A DNA stretch of 64,000 bases from Axinella damicornis (Eukaryota; Porifera; Demospongiae; Axinellida; Axinellidae), in contig OZ007509.1 in NCBI GenBank assembly GCA_963931865.1, positions 186,001 to 250,000 of the forward strand, in the 5' to 3' direction. The notes below the pieces were generated by a model that did no database searches, was not told where the DNA came from, and saw nothing but the letters and a program-made list of their open reading frames with translations. Shown piece by piece: positions 54,735 through 64,000 of this stretch (positions are counted from its first letter, which is position 1; every line of letters starts with the position of its first letter). A program made the position numbers and the translations under genes.

Positions 54735-57563
54735 CTAAGTAAACAGTGGTGATATATGATGTTTAAACTGCAAAAGTGAGGTACAGTTTACAGCAACAAT
54801 AGGTAAATTATTCCATACAGATAAGATGGTGGGTAAAAATGAATATTTAAGAAGGTTTGTACGTGCATAAGGAATGTTAAATTGGTGATTATGATTACAC
54901 CTTAAGAAAGGTAACAATGATGGAGACGGGAGGCAATGTGCAGGGAAGTACTCAATATTATTAATAATTTGATAGAATGAACAGAGAGACAAATAGAGTC
55001 TGCGGTTCTGGAGGGAGGGAAGCTGAAAAAATTGAAGGAGATCCTGATAGTTTGCATGAAAGTTCTTTGAACAAATTCTCAGAGCAAATTTCTGGATTTT
55101 CTCCAAGTTGTCTACGTCTTTTGCAGAGTGTGGGTTCCACACTTGAGCCCCATATTCCAGGTGCGGCCTAACTAGAGCTACATACAACTTTGCCAGTACA
55201 TTTGGGTCTGTATTATTAGAAAACTGGCGGTACAAGAGACCTAAAAGTTTCCTTCCTTTAGCGCAAATTTCCTTAATATGTGCTGACCAACTGAGGTCCG
55301 AGGATAAAGTCACCCCAAGATATTTATACTGGTACACCATTTCCAATGGGATATGGTTAAGGCTCATTGTTGATGGATTTGAATTCCTCTTTCTGGTAAT
55401 CACCATACTCTTGCACTTGGACACATTAAATGACAAATGATTGGCTACTGACCACTGATAAATGTTATCGATGTCCTTCTGAAGTTCAGCGTAATCAGCA
55501 GTAGAGTAAATGGTCCTATGGAGCAACATGTCATCAGCATATAATGCTAACTTGGTCCCTTCAGATAGATTCAGGGAAGAGATGCTGTCTACATATATGA
55601 GAAAGAGTAACGGTCCCAAGACGGAACCCTGTGGCACCCCTGAAATCACATGTGTTGGATTCGATGATGTTCCATTTACAACAACGCTTTGCTCACGGTG
55701 TGATAGGTAGCTATGAATCCACCTTAGGATCAGTGGATGAAGGTGTAACTGTTCCAATCTTTTCAACAAGCTTCTGTGAGGTACAGTGTCAAATGCTTTC
55801 TGCAGGTCAAAAAACACACAGCATATCTCATGGTTCTGATCTAGGAGCCTTGCCCATTCTTGTGTGATAGAGAGTAGCGCTGTGGTGGTAGATTTACCCC
55901 TCTGGAATCCCCACTGTATATCTGAAAGTGGTTGGTGTTCAGCCAGATGGTTGCTAAGTACTGAGTGGAAATGCTTTTCCAGGAGCTTACTTAGTATTGA
56001 AAGTAGGGATATAGGCCTGTAGCCAGATGGACTGTGTTTAGCTTTTGATTTTGGTATGGGTACAACACTAGCTGTTTTCCACATTTTTGGAAAATGGCCT
56101 TTGGATATGGAGAGGTTGAACAGGCTTGTTAATGAGGGAGCTATACTGTACACAGTAGCTTTCAGCATACGTGCTGATACACCATCAGGACCATTAGCTT
56201 TCGCTATGTCCAAATTTTTGACAAGCTCTATGATTTTGTCAGTAGTACAGAGGAGGTGATCAGGGCAACTTTCATCTTGAACACTCTCAGGTACATATAC
56301 CTCAGATAAAGGAGGCTCGGCATGGTTCCAGCAGTTAGAGAAAAAGGTATTTAGCAAGTGTGCTTTCTCCTCGTCACTGACAGCATTAGCATCATCATTA
56401 TTCAGAGTGGGAATTGATTCTTCCTGTTTGTTCACGAGTTTGACTGTCTTCCAAAACTTCTTGCTACTTGCATCAGTAAGAGAATGGAAATACTTCTGTT
56501 TTTCTAAGCGTAACATGCTTGTCACTTCATTCCTCACTCTCTTGTACTCAGCAAATTGAGAGGGCCTTTGAGTCCTTTTTGCTTTTTGAAAAATACTGTT
56601 ACGTTTTCTCATATGTCTAATGATGCTGCTAGTTAGCCACGGAAGATTTCGCTTCCTTCGTATGTCTTGCTGAGGTATGCACACCTTCATTATGTCAAGG
56701 AACTTTCTCGTCCAGCGTTCAACTGATATGTCAACATCATCAGAGAGCATGGAGTTCCAGTCAGTTTCATTGATCAGTTCACAGGCTCTTGTGAAGTCCG
56801 CATCCTTATAAATCCAGACACGCCTTGGTTTATTATTAGGAGGCCTTGAATGTGTTTTCCATTTAATACCTAGTGACACACCGAGATGGTCGGAGGACAA
56901 GAGTGGAGGGACTGTTGCACAGGTCTGGAGATGGTTTACATCAGAAATCAATGCTAAGTCAATAAGGGTTGTGCCACCACTTGGAGTCACATGTGTAAAA
57001 GATGGAACTACCTGGGTTAATGAAAAACTGTACAAAATATCCCTGACATATGAAAATAAATAGTGATCTGGAGTACAAAAATCAACATTAAAATCCCCCA
57101 ATAACAAAAAACTAGAAAACTGAGCTGGATTTAGAAGCTGTAGTGTGGTACACAAATTATCAAAAATAGAAACTGCAGATGAAGGAGGGCGATAAAAAAG
57201 ACATATACAAAACGTACTCAAAAATAACTTGGATGTGACTGATAATGCAAGAAATTCTAAATTATGTGGGCCACCCTGTAACTCTACTTTACATAAAAGA
57301 GAATCTAGCACATATATGACAACACCTCCACCATGCCTATTTCGGTCATGTCTGTGTATCTGGTAACCAGGCAGCAATAGTTCATTGTCCGTGATGTCGT
57401 CAGATAGCCAGCTTTCAACAATGCAGATTAGATCCGGCTTCTGAAGCAATAACTTAGCTCGTAATTCATCTAGTTTGGGGTACAAACTCCTGGCATTGTA
57501 ATAGAGAATAGTGAGCTCATTAGAATTTTGTACACTGGACCTACGAGAGCAACCACCCTCCAC
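54735..57563 (-). CDS. LINE ORF2: endonuclease and reverse transcriptase
   Basis: 942 residues, no internal stops. The N-terminal APE-type endonuclease has YYNARSLYPKLDELR, the catalytic Glu in ICIVESWL, LLLGDFNVDF and the final LLSSDHLGV; all catalytic positions look intact. The reverse transcriptase has DIQWGFQRGKSTTTALL, FFDLQKAFDTVPH, GVPQGSVLGPLLFLIYVD and the active-site YADD (about 675-678). The C-terminal tail has LVRPHLEYGAQVWNPH and no RNase H. The frame begins at GTG, not ATG, and is open upstream into ORF1 in the -1 frame; the first in-frame Met lies far inside. Translation by reinitiation or frameshifting is therefore likely. Confidence 0.9.
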   Translation of the reverse strand: MEGGCSRRSSVQNSNELTILYYNARSLYPKLDELRAKLLLQKPDLICIVESWLSDDITDNELLLPGYQIHRHDRNRHGGGVVIYVLDSLLCKVELQGGPHNLEFLALSVTSKLFLSTFCICLFYRPPSSAVSIFDNLCTTLQLLNPAQFSSFLLLGDFNVDFCTPDHYLFSYVRDILYSFSLTQVVPSFTHVTPSGGTTLIDLALISDVNHLQTCATVPPLLSSDHLGVSLGIKWKTHSRPPNNKPRRVWIYKDADFTRACELINETDWNSMLSDDVDISVERWTRKFLDIMKVCIPQQDIRRKRNLPWLTSSIIRHMRKRNSIFQKAKRTQRPSQFAEYKRVRNEVTSMLRLEKQKYFHSLTDASSKKFWKTVKLVNKQEESIPTLNNDDANAVSDEEKAHLLNTFFSNCWNHAEPPLSEVYVPESVQDESCPDHLLCTTDKIIELVKNLDIAKANGPDGVSARMLKATVYSIAPSLTSLFNLSISKGHFPKMWKTASVVPIPKSKAKHSPSGYRPISLLSILSKLLEKHFHSVLSNHLAEHQPLSDIQWGFQRGKSTTTALLSITQEWARLLDQNHEICCVFFDLQKAFDTVPHRSLLKRLEQLHLHPLILRWIHSYLSHREQSVVVNGTSSNPTHVISGVPQGSVLGPLLFLIYVDSISSLNLSEGTKLALYADDMLLHRTIYSTADYAELQKDIDNIYQWSVANHLSFNVSKCKSMVITRKRNSNPSTMSLNHIPLEMVYQYKYLGVTLSSDLSWSAHIKEICAKGRKLLGLLYRQFSNNTDPNVLAKLYVALVRPHLEYGAQVWNPHSAKDVDNLEKIQKFALRICSKNFHANYQDLLQFFQLPSLQNRRLYLSLCSFYQIINNIEYFPAHCLPSPSLLPFLRCNHNHQFNIPYARTNLLKYSFLPTILSVWNNLPIVAVNCTSLLQFKHHISPLFT

Positions 57564-57580
57564 GTCAGACTGTAAAGAAG

Positions 57581-58666
57581 TTAGTTGTGGGCCCCCTCCA
57601 TCCCTTGAGGGGGCTGTGATACTAAAGGGGAGACCGACATACTAGGGTTGGTGCTTTCAATGGGTTGGGGACTAGCGGGCAAGGAAGGGTTAGCTGGTTG
57701 ATGATGAGTGGCATTTTGCTGAGGCACTGCTTGTTCAGGGGAAGCCAACAATGGCTGCTCTGATTGTTCAACAATATGCAATTGTTCTGCAGGAGGACAA
57801 ACAGCGTCATCACCATAACTGAGCACAGGCTCAAGCCTCCAGGAAGTCTGAACACTTATTGCTGGCCATTCCTTTTGCAGCTGTTCTAGAACACTCTCCT
57901 CACCCCTGACAACAAACCACCATTTCGTTACTCGTTCGTCATTACGTGCCGTCTTGAACTTCCTTTTGACCACTAGCCCCATTGCATTTATGCTTGTAAG
58001 AGTTTTGAGGGCATTTTCGACAGCAAGAGTTGTTGTGCTCCTGAGGGTGCCCCAAACTTTTCTGGCTCCCTTTACTGGTATACGTTTCCTGTGTGCATGA
58101 CCCCGCTCAGAGGAACCATTAACAGAGGCAGTATTAGAGGTAGCAAGCTTGCCACCAGGTGGTGCCCTTTGAGTGTTACTGGTACCCTTAGGCCTATACC
58201 CGCTGTTGCTGGGGAGCCCCTTATCAAGCCGCTTGCCCCGTTTCCCACCACCAGCTACCACATTCCAAGGTAACTTGCCTGTACTGCCCGAGCCTTCCAC
58301 GCCCTCCAGTCTGTCGACGGCAGACGTAGACTGCCGGAGCTTCTCCACTGCTGCCTTCAGCTCGAGAACTTCAGCATTCAGCGCTAGCACATTGCCCTGT
58401 AGTCCCAGGATAATCTCTTGCTGTTTCTGAGACACGCAACATGGACACAGGAACGGGTCTGTTGACGCAGTCAGTTGCTGAAGCTTCTTTCGGCTCACTC
58501 TCACGCACCTGCGGTGATACCAGGACTGGCATTCTCCTTCGCAAAACAGTGCGTCCTGGCCCTCGCTCGTGTCCGTAGCATCTTCAATATGCATGCAACA
58601 AATGTCACAAACCACGGAGGAAGCATTCTCTCTCTCGTCTCCGGTCGCTTCTGCCTCCGCTTCCAC
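57581..58666 (-). pseudogene. LINE ORF1: PHD-finger and coiled-coil protein, frameshifted start
   Basis: 361 codons. CDICCMHIED, FCEGECQSWYHRRCV and CPCC form a PHD-type Cys4-His-Cys3 zinc finger (residues about 20-80); a short coiled coil (LQGNVLALNAEVLELKAAVE) and a basic Gly/Ser-rich region follow. ORF1 proteins of this type bind the element RNA. The frame opens just after a TAA with no ATG. In another frame an ATG at 58733 begins MPHKKGSTRQLAKLSKETL and runs into this region, so a single-base indel near 58670 has probably broken the start. It ends 17 bp before the start of the ORF2 frame. Confidence 0.75.
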
Positions 58667-58749
58667 AACGGGCAGTTAACGTTTCCTTTGACAGCTTTGC
58701 TAGCTGGCGGGTTGAACCTTTCTTATGCGGCATGGTCAAGTTTGCATAC

Positions 58750-59300
58750 TTGCGAAAGTGAAAGCCTATTATCTATAATGTGATACGCAATGACCAGCAA
58801 GATAAATACACACTTCAAGAATAAATAAGGGCTAGTATTAACTTGACTAGAGTGTGTATATAAAGGTATAGTGTGTTATTCAGAGTTTACAGCAATGTTT
58901 ATCAGATCCTGTCATGAACCTGAGCTGTGGTCATGCAGTTATATACAAGATCCCAGACCCTCCATGCAGAGGACGAGCGGAGTTTCTGGGCAAAAGAACA
59001 GCTATGTAGCTAGCTAGTTAGGCATGGCGCTGTAAGTTTTGGGATTTTTTTTGCCATGCCTGGTGATCATGATGAGGCTAAAGTGAGGCAACCAGCTCAA
59101 CTCACCCTGAGTCCCTGACTGTCACTTTTATGCAGTGGATGTATAAGCAAGGTCTGAAACATGACGAGGGAGTTTGTAACCTGTACCTAGTATTAATTTT
59201 AGATAGCACAGTCTTCATTTTCACCATCTGACACTGCATGGCTGTTGACTTGTTGCACTAATTTCCATAGGTCCTCCACAGCTAATAATTGCCCCGGCAT
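58750..59300. other. Spacer without recognised features
   Basis: 550 bp upstream of the LINE. No gene, repeat or strong structure seen. Confidence 0.6.
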
Positions 59301-59304
59301 ATGC

Positions 59305-59537
59305 ATAGGTGTACAGGCATGGTGTCACCTGGTGTCTCTCCTGTAGATATATATGTCAATTTTTGCCTCAAACTCACAAATAATCATCAATGCGTGTTGG
59401 ATATGAACTCAAGCAGCACCAGCAGCTGCTTGAGTTCATCCAACACACATTTACAAGGTGATGATTATTTGTGAGTGAATTTGACATTTATCTATGCATA
59501 GGAGAGACACCATTCCTGTTAGGTGACACCATGCCTG
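59305..59537. repeat. Fold-back element with TGTACAGGCATGGTGTCACC ends
   Basis: The left arm (TGTACAGGCATGGTGTCACC, GGTGTCTCTCCT, CACAAATAATCATCA, GTTGGATATGAACTCAAGCA) pairs with the right arm in reverse order, around the centre CAGCACCAGCAGCTGCTTGAG. Arms are about 110 bp with small indels. It abuts the minisatellite at 59538. No target duplication certain. Confidence 0.8.
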
Positions 59538-59975
59538 TGTATGGGGGGTGATCAGTGTCAAAATGGGGGTAGCAATCTAGAGGGGGGTGATTTCAAGTTG
59601 AGAGGGGGTATACTTCAAGTTGAGAGGGGGTATACTTCAAGTTGAGAGGGGGTATACTTTGCAATAGGGGGTGTACTTTGTGTTGAGAGGGGGTATACTT
59701 CAAGTTGATAGGGGGTGTACTTCGTGTTGAGAGGGGGTATACTTTGCAATAGGGGGTACACTTCAAGTTGAGAGGGGGTATACTTCAAGTTGAGAGGGGG
59801 TACACTTTGCAATAGGGGGTATACTTCAAGTTGAGAGGGGGTACACTTCAAGTTGAGAGGGGGTATACTTTGCATTAGGGGGTGCACTTTGTGTTGAGAG
59901 GGGGTACACTTTGCAATAGGGGGTGCACTTCAAGTTGAGAGGGGGTACAATTCAGTAATATGGGGGTGCTCTTGT
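59538..59975. repeat. 22-bp minisatellite array with transposon-like end
   Basis: Starts TATGGGGGGTGATCAGTGTC, then about 18 units of AGAGGGGGTATACTTCAAGT plus TG with variants (TTTGCAATAG, TTTGTGTTGAG), and ends TTTAATAGGGATGCGTTTAT. Same sequence and order as the left arm of the palindrome at 60175, so it is a solo copy of that element's end. The spacer 59976-60174 is unique. Confidence 0.9.
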
Positions 59976-60174
59976 TTAATAGGGATGCGTTTATAAGTTA
60001 AGGTTACGATGAACAGTTAGGAGGCAGCTGTCAGTTTGTTTACATAAAACAATGAGATAATGTTATTCATAGCGGAAGCGGTACATGTAAACGCGGTACA
60101 AACTCAATTAACAACAGACTAATGAGACCTTACAGTATTTGAAACCTTGCGCCAAATATAACGAAGGGAAATAG

Positions 60175-61597
60175 TATGGGGGGTGATCAGTGTCAAAATG
60201 GGGGTAGCAATCTAGAGGGGGGTGATTTCAAGTTGAGAGGGGGTATACTTCAAGTTGAGAGGGGGTATACTTTGCAATAGGAGGTGTACTTTGTGTTGAG
60301 AGGGGGTATACTTCAAGTTGATAGGGGGTGTACTTCGTGTTGAGAGGGGGTACACTTTGCAATAGGGGGTACACTTCAAGTTGAGAGGGGGTATACTTTG
60401 CATTAGGGGGTGCACTTTGTGTTGAGAGGGGGTGCACTTCAAGTTGAGAGGGGGTACAATTCAGTAATATGGGGGTGCTCTTGTTTAATAGGGATGCGTT
60501 TATAAGTTAAGCATGTCACCTGATGTCCAGTGCGCATGCGTGATGATTAACCTTTGCACCCATGATGGTAGTCACAACTGTAAGAAGAATTGCTGAGGAC
60601 TTTCCAGGATTGTGACGACGTTGAAGGTTTAGTTATTTGTCTAGAGCTTGTCTTACGGGAGCTGATAGCTCAAGAACACCTTAGATGAGAATGAAGAGGC
60701 AGCATGTGAGTTGGTGAAGACGTCCCTTGGATACCTCAGGGTACTAGCAGATGACAATGAGATACAGCAGGATCAAGCACCACCTGTGGTATACACAGGG
60801 AGTGTTGGTTGCAAATGGTTGCTAACAGTGAAGCCACTCTCCACAAGGAAGTTAATCTGTTCACAAGTTATTTCAAACTTGGGACGACCAACACTGATCC
60901 CTGTGTATACCACAGGTGGTGCTTGATCCTGCTGTATCTCATTGTCATCTGCTAGTACCCTGAGGTATCCAAGGGACGTCTTCACCAACTCACATGCTGC
61001 CTCTTCATTCTCATCTAGTCCAGCAAGGTGTTCTTGAGCTATCAGCTCCCGTAAGACAAGCTCTAGACAAATAACTAAACCTTCAACGTCGTCATAATCC
61101 TGGAAAGTCCTCAGCAATTCTTCTCACAGTTGTGACCACCATCATGGGTGCAAAGGTTAATCATCACGCATGCGCACTGGACATCAGGTGACATGCTTAA
61201 CTTATAAACGCATCCCTATTAAACAAGAGCACCCCCATATTACTGAATTGTACCCCCTCTCAACTTGAAGTGCACCCCCTATTGCAAAGTGTACCCCCTC
61301 TCAACACAAAGTGCACCCCCTCTCAACACAAAGTGCACCCCCTAATGCAAAGTATACCCCCTCTCAACTTGAAGTGTACCCCCTCTCAACTTGAAGTATA
61401 CCCCCTATTGCAAAGTGTACCCCCTCTCAACACGAGTACACCCCCTATCAACTTGAAGTATACCCCCTCTCAACACAAAGTACACCCCCTATTGCAAAGT
61501 ATACCCCCTCTCAACTTGAAGTATACCCCCTCTCAACTTGAAATCACCCCCCTCTAGATTGCTACCCCCATTTTGACCCTGATCACCCCCCATATTT
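60175..61597. mobile_element. 1.4-kb palindromic transposon carrying duplicated 5' end of a transposase gene
   Basis: Left end TATGGGGGGTGATCAGTGTC, right end GACCCTGATCACCCCCCATA. Each arm is about 640-710 bp: a 22-bp minisatellite of some 300 bp, then CATGTCACCTGATGTCCAGT, then a coding segment. The spacer at the centre (about 60810-60880) is short. The left arm lacks about 15 bp present in the right (near CTTGCTGGAC). It may be a deletion-and-inversion derivative of an autonomous element. No convincing target duplication. Confidence 0.88.
60850..61117 (-). pseudogene. Transposase/integrase N-terminal fragment (right arm)
   Basis: The minus strand reads YDDVEGLVICLELVLRELIA, then DENEEAACELVKTSLGYLRV, then SVGRPKFEITCEQINFLVES and GFTV, after which it runs into the turn of the palindrome. 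The GRPKFEI..EQ..FL...GF string resembles proteins with a helix-turn-helix followed by an integrase core found in many marine animals (from memory). The catalytic core is absent. A slightly shorter mirror copy lies on the plus strand of the left arm (about 60560-60800). Confidence 0.55.
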
Positions 61598-62538
61598 ACT
61601 TGGCTGCTCATAAATCTACTTACCATGGCTCTCTCTAACTACACCCACGCAGCTCTAGCTAGCTAGCTAGCTAGCTAGATAATTGCTGAAAGAATTGGCC
61701 TTCAACAAGGTGTTGTCTAGGTCCATTTAGCTATGAATTATAATGGCCCACCTGGCTCTGATGAGACATCAAGCCCAGGCACTACCATGCTGCTTTCACC
61801 CTTTGGGTGAACATTCCCCCCCCCCCCCCAACCCACCCTTTGTGCTCACACAGAACCTCCAAAGATATTCTCATTGCTAACAGGTTTTGCAGTCATAAAG
61901 GGTTAAACAGCTGCCATGTCCTCTGCATGATTCTGAGCTGATACCAAGTCGTGCCGAGACACATCAAGTCTTTTAAAGACTCACTTGTTAGCATACAAGC
62001 TGATGGCAGCACTGACTCTACTAATGTAGAGGCCGAGCTGTTCCTAGCCCTGTACTTCAATGCACACACCCAGGATGGGACAGTGCACGTACAAAGTAGT
62101 GTCAGGACAACATGTGTGGATGTCAGGTCAAATTTGGGATGGTCTGACATTGTGTCAGAGCAAAGGCGAAATCTTATCATAAGCACTGTAATGCTGCTTC
62201 TTATTATGTTATTGGTTGAGTACTCTAATTTGTTTTGTTGCCTGAGTCTCCCTTAGCTTTATCTACTGAATCTCTTGTTAACTAATAGTTACAGATTGCT
62301 CTACCTAGCATCGTCTATGCCACCTTGAATGTACCGGGGTATAGCAGATATAGACCATCGGCATACATATTTTATGATGTTAACAAGCTTCCTTCACTCT
62401 GTGGGTTGTTTTAGTTCTTCACTGCACGATGATCGCCCCTGAAGATCACCTATTGTGGAAACTATCTACTGTACACCAATACACTGTATAAGGACTCCCT
62501 CATTATATACGCCAGTCAAAGACAGTCAAATGTTAACT
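61598..62538. other. Spacer with transposase relic
   Basis: Contains (GCTA)n at 61655-61680, a C run at 61817-61829 and the transposase-like fragment at 61951. Otherwise no feature seen. Confidence 0.55.
61951..62190 (+). pseudogene. Fragment of a transposase-derived protein
   Basis: The plus strand reads RHIKSFKDSLVSIQADGSTD, then STNVEAELFLALYFNAHTQD. The SIQADGSTD..NVE.ELF..LYF pattern recalls hAT-derived zinc-finger proteins common in cnidarian and sponge genomes. About 80 residues only, no start or splice context, so a relic is most likely. Confidence 0.35.
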
Positions 62539-62729
62539 GCATGCCCCATATAGTATAAAGCTAATATGCATGTAATGTTAGAGATAAAAGCTAACAAGCC
62601 AAGAATTATCATCACAGGGAAAATCTGCTGCCAGCCAGTGATCTTCATCAGGGAGGCATTGGAGTAGTTTATAGTGGACACGAATGTGGTGATATACGTA
62701 GCACTACCTCTCACAGAATAATGTCTGAG
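62539..62729 (-). pseudogene. Orphan exon resembling the end of an MFS (SLC17-like) transporter
   Basis: After a possible acceptor (GAACTCAG) the minus strand reads HYSVRGSATYITTFVSTINY, then SNASLMKITGWQQIFPVMII, then LGLLAFISNITCILALYYMG and a stop. One or two membrane segments with GWQ.IF, a pattern near the C-terminus of SLC17 transporters. No upstream exons are visible and SEM1 occupies the upstream side, so it is a relic or a misplaced exon. Confidence 0.3.
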
Positions 62730-62793
62730 TTCAAATATCAAGCTTAAGTATGGATAGTGAACTTTGATGGGCTACAGAGGGCGGATTGATGTG

Positions 62794-63559
62794 CTAAGTC
62801 TTCATGGGTTCTTGTTGCACCACCTTCTGCCCTAATCTCTCAAGTTCAGCCCTGACAGGAAGAAATCATCAATGGAAGGAAGAAAACTTTTATGAGCTGT
62901 AGCCTCAAACATACACATCTTGTACAGTTATTTTGTTGATTTTGAATCACATGACCTAGATTTACATGTGATTTCTAAAGTATACAGTAGGATACCTGAG
63001 TCACGCCCAAAGCATGCAGGAGTTAGTAGTCAAGAAATTTCTACGTGTTTGTAATCCAGTGGCAACTCTCTATGTTACTGTCATGTGACTATTTCCGCAA
63101 ACGACACAGAATGTTGACAAGTCACCAGACGTACTTTTCTGTATGTAAGTCTAGCCTGTGAGACTACACAGTATGCAGTCTCCATTCATTGTTGTTCGCA
63201 CAAGTTATGGTTGCTCAACCCAGAGGGATGGTGAACATTCTCCCCACCTGAGCTGGCATGAGAAGTCATCCTCCACATTGTCATCGTCCCAATTGTCCTC
63301 CCAAAGCTGACGGTCGCCAACATCCTCACCATGCACATCCCACTCTGGGGAAGGAAAGGGCGAGAAGATGATCATGGTTATAACGTTAGCAGTGGGGTCT
63401 CCCTCCACAGCATGGCATGAGTGGAACAAGCAACCCCACCCCACCTTCTGCTGGGAACTCCTCAAACTCGTCATCTTCCTCAAACAAGCTTTGCTCTGTC
63501 TTGGTGGGTTTCCCAGACCCGCCGACATTCCCAGCAGCACTCGAGGTGGTGGTGGCCAT
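62794..63559 (-). CDS. SEM1: SEM1/DSS1, 26S proteasome lid and BRCA2 cofactor
   Basis: Tiny acidic intrinsically disordered protein that ties together the proteasome lid and assists BRCA2, TREX-2 and other complexes. Three exons: 63559-63445, 63344-63248 and 62851-62794 (TAG), all in phase, 89 residues against 70 in humans. Both acidic hydrophobic motifs are present: [14 protein letters not shown] and [20 protein letters not shown], followed by the amphipathic helix [10 protein letters not shown]. The extra length is an N-terminal Ser/Thr/Gly stretch ([20 protein letters not shown]) and a few C-terminal residues. Start codon 123 bp from that of the divergent ArfGAP gene. Confidence 0.95.
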
Positions 63560-63682
63560 CTTTTAGAGGACGCACCGTGTAATTAATTTCCGCACATTTC
63601 CGTGTTCGTAATAGCATAATAGAGATAAATGACCTGCCGGCCGGACGTGCAGAGTTTGTTTTTGTAGTGTAGGACTTCATCC
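63560..63682. promoter_or_regulatory. Probable bidirectional promoter SEM1/ArfGAP
   Basis: Only 123 bp separate two divergent ATGs. It contains GCCGGCCGG; no TATA box at a usual distance for either gene. Function is inferred from layout. Confidence 0.55.
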
Positions 63683-63876
63683 ATGGAGACGCTGGACATG
63701 GATACTAACGGCCGTAGGAAGGAAGACGACTGCTCTCCCCGCGCGAGGCTGGCGCGGCTGTTGGAGGCCGAGGAAGAGGGAAACAGAGCGTGCGCGGACT
63801 GCCTCGAGCCCGAGCCCACGTGGGCCAGCACGAACTGGGGCGCATTCATCTGCACACAGTGCGCTGGAGCTCACAG
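63683..63876 (+). CDS. ArfGAP-domain protein, first exon
   Basis: Stimulates GTP hydrolysis on Arf GTPases in membrane traffic. 64 codons plus two bases, donor GTATTG at 63877. After an acidic N-terminus, [19 protein letters not shown] starts the ArfGAP zinc finger: Cys37, Cys40, then 16 residues, Cys57, Cys60 (CxxC-x16-CxxC), with WAS and [13 protein letters not shown] as in the family. The catalytic arginine would be the last residue of this exon, Arg65, completed by the next exon. The gene runs off the right edge, so the subfamily (SMAP, ADAP, AGAP) cannot be decided. Confidence 0.85.
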
Positions 63877-64000
63877 GTATTGAACCTGCATGTCCATAAT
63901 TTGCTGGATGTGCGCTAGTGCAACCATAGATAATAATTACAACAGCCGCGTGCATGCCAGAGGTAGGCCTATTCGTGTTGAGGTGGTTGGAGGTATCGTG

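Larger units (their letters stand above)
54650..58740 (-). mobile_element. Nearly full-length CR1-like LINE
   Basis: Minus-strand non-LTR retrotransposon of about 4.1 kb with a PHD-finger ORF1 and an endonuclease-reverse transcriptase ORF2, order and spacing as in CR1-like elements. The 3' end lies about 75 bp past the ORF2 stop, where the minus strand reads CATAAACAAAAAAAAAG. The 5' end is near 58740, just upstream of a probable ORF1 ATG at 58733. No target duplication found. ORF2 has no internal stop over 942 codons, so this copy is young or recently active. Clade assignment rests on architecture and the lack of an RNase H domain. Confidence 0.88.

Noticed and set aside
57560..57600. Slippery heptamer for programmed -1 frameshifting between LINE ORF1 and ORF2
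   Set aside because: The frames do overlap in -1, but no X XXY YYZ heptamer in the ORF1 phase was found near the stop.

Overview
The window is nuclear DNA of an animal. Almost every gene is a recognisable metazoan orthologue split by short, GT-AG introns, intergenic gaps are small, and there is no sign of operons or bacterial genes. A sponge or another early-branching animal is the best guess: a two-domain fluoride exporter of the fungal/plant type sits among ordinary animal genes, and genes are dense. That assignment is inference. Gene models below were built by joining reading frames across GT-AG sites and checking that the phases agree; no alignment program was run.

Layout, left to right. 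Positions 1-2365 hold the 5' half of ALG3 (minus), which runs into a 55-bp minisatellite at the left edge. Then come two fold-back transposons, POLE4 (plus, with a tRNA-derived SINE in an intron), MRPS22 (plus), a large SLF2/FAM178-like gene (minus, 8026-13294) with a proline-rich coding minisatellite, a small unrecognised gene (plus), MTRF1L (minus), DDO (plus, one coding exon), PLPBP (plus), a myosin regulatory light chain (minus), RPL26 (minus), an SLK/STK10 kinase (plus, 31802-43355, 21 coding exons), FAM204A (plus), a transposon-rich stretch with a possible small membrane protein, an intronless FEX fluoride channel (plus), a nearly full-length CR1-like LINE (minus), a 1.4-kb palindromic transposon, SEM1/DSS1 (minus), and the first exon of an ArfGAP protein (plus) at the right edge.

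The genes do not form a pathway. They are mostly housekeeping: N-glycan assembly, DNA replication, mitochondrial translation (two genes), cytosolic ribosome, proteasome/BRCA2 cofactor, vitamin B6 homeostasis, peroxisomal D-amino acid oxidation, actomyosin control. Several pairs are head-to-head with 120-240 bp between start codons (SLF2-like/small gene, RPL26/STK10, SEM1/ArfGAP), as expected for shared bidirectional promoters.

The most distinctive content is repetitive. (1) A family of fold-back MITEs ends in TAGYCTCGTTCCCAG and is flanked by 9-bp target duplications, with nested insertions that can be undone base by base; two unrelated fold-back families in the window also have 9-bp duplications, pointing to Mutator-like transposition. 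(2) Minisatellites occur in many introns; in ALG3 and PLPBP the repeated unit includes the splice donor itself, and in STK10 each unit carries an acceptor-like and a donor-like site. (3) A long palindrome (60175-61597) carries the N-terminal part of an integrase-like transposase in both arms.
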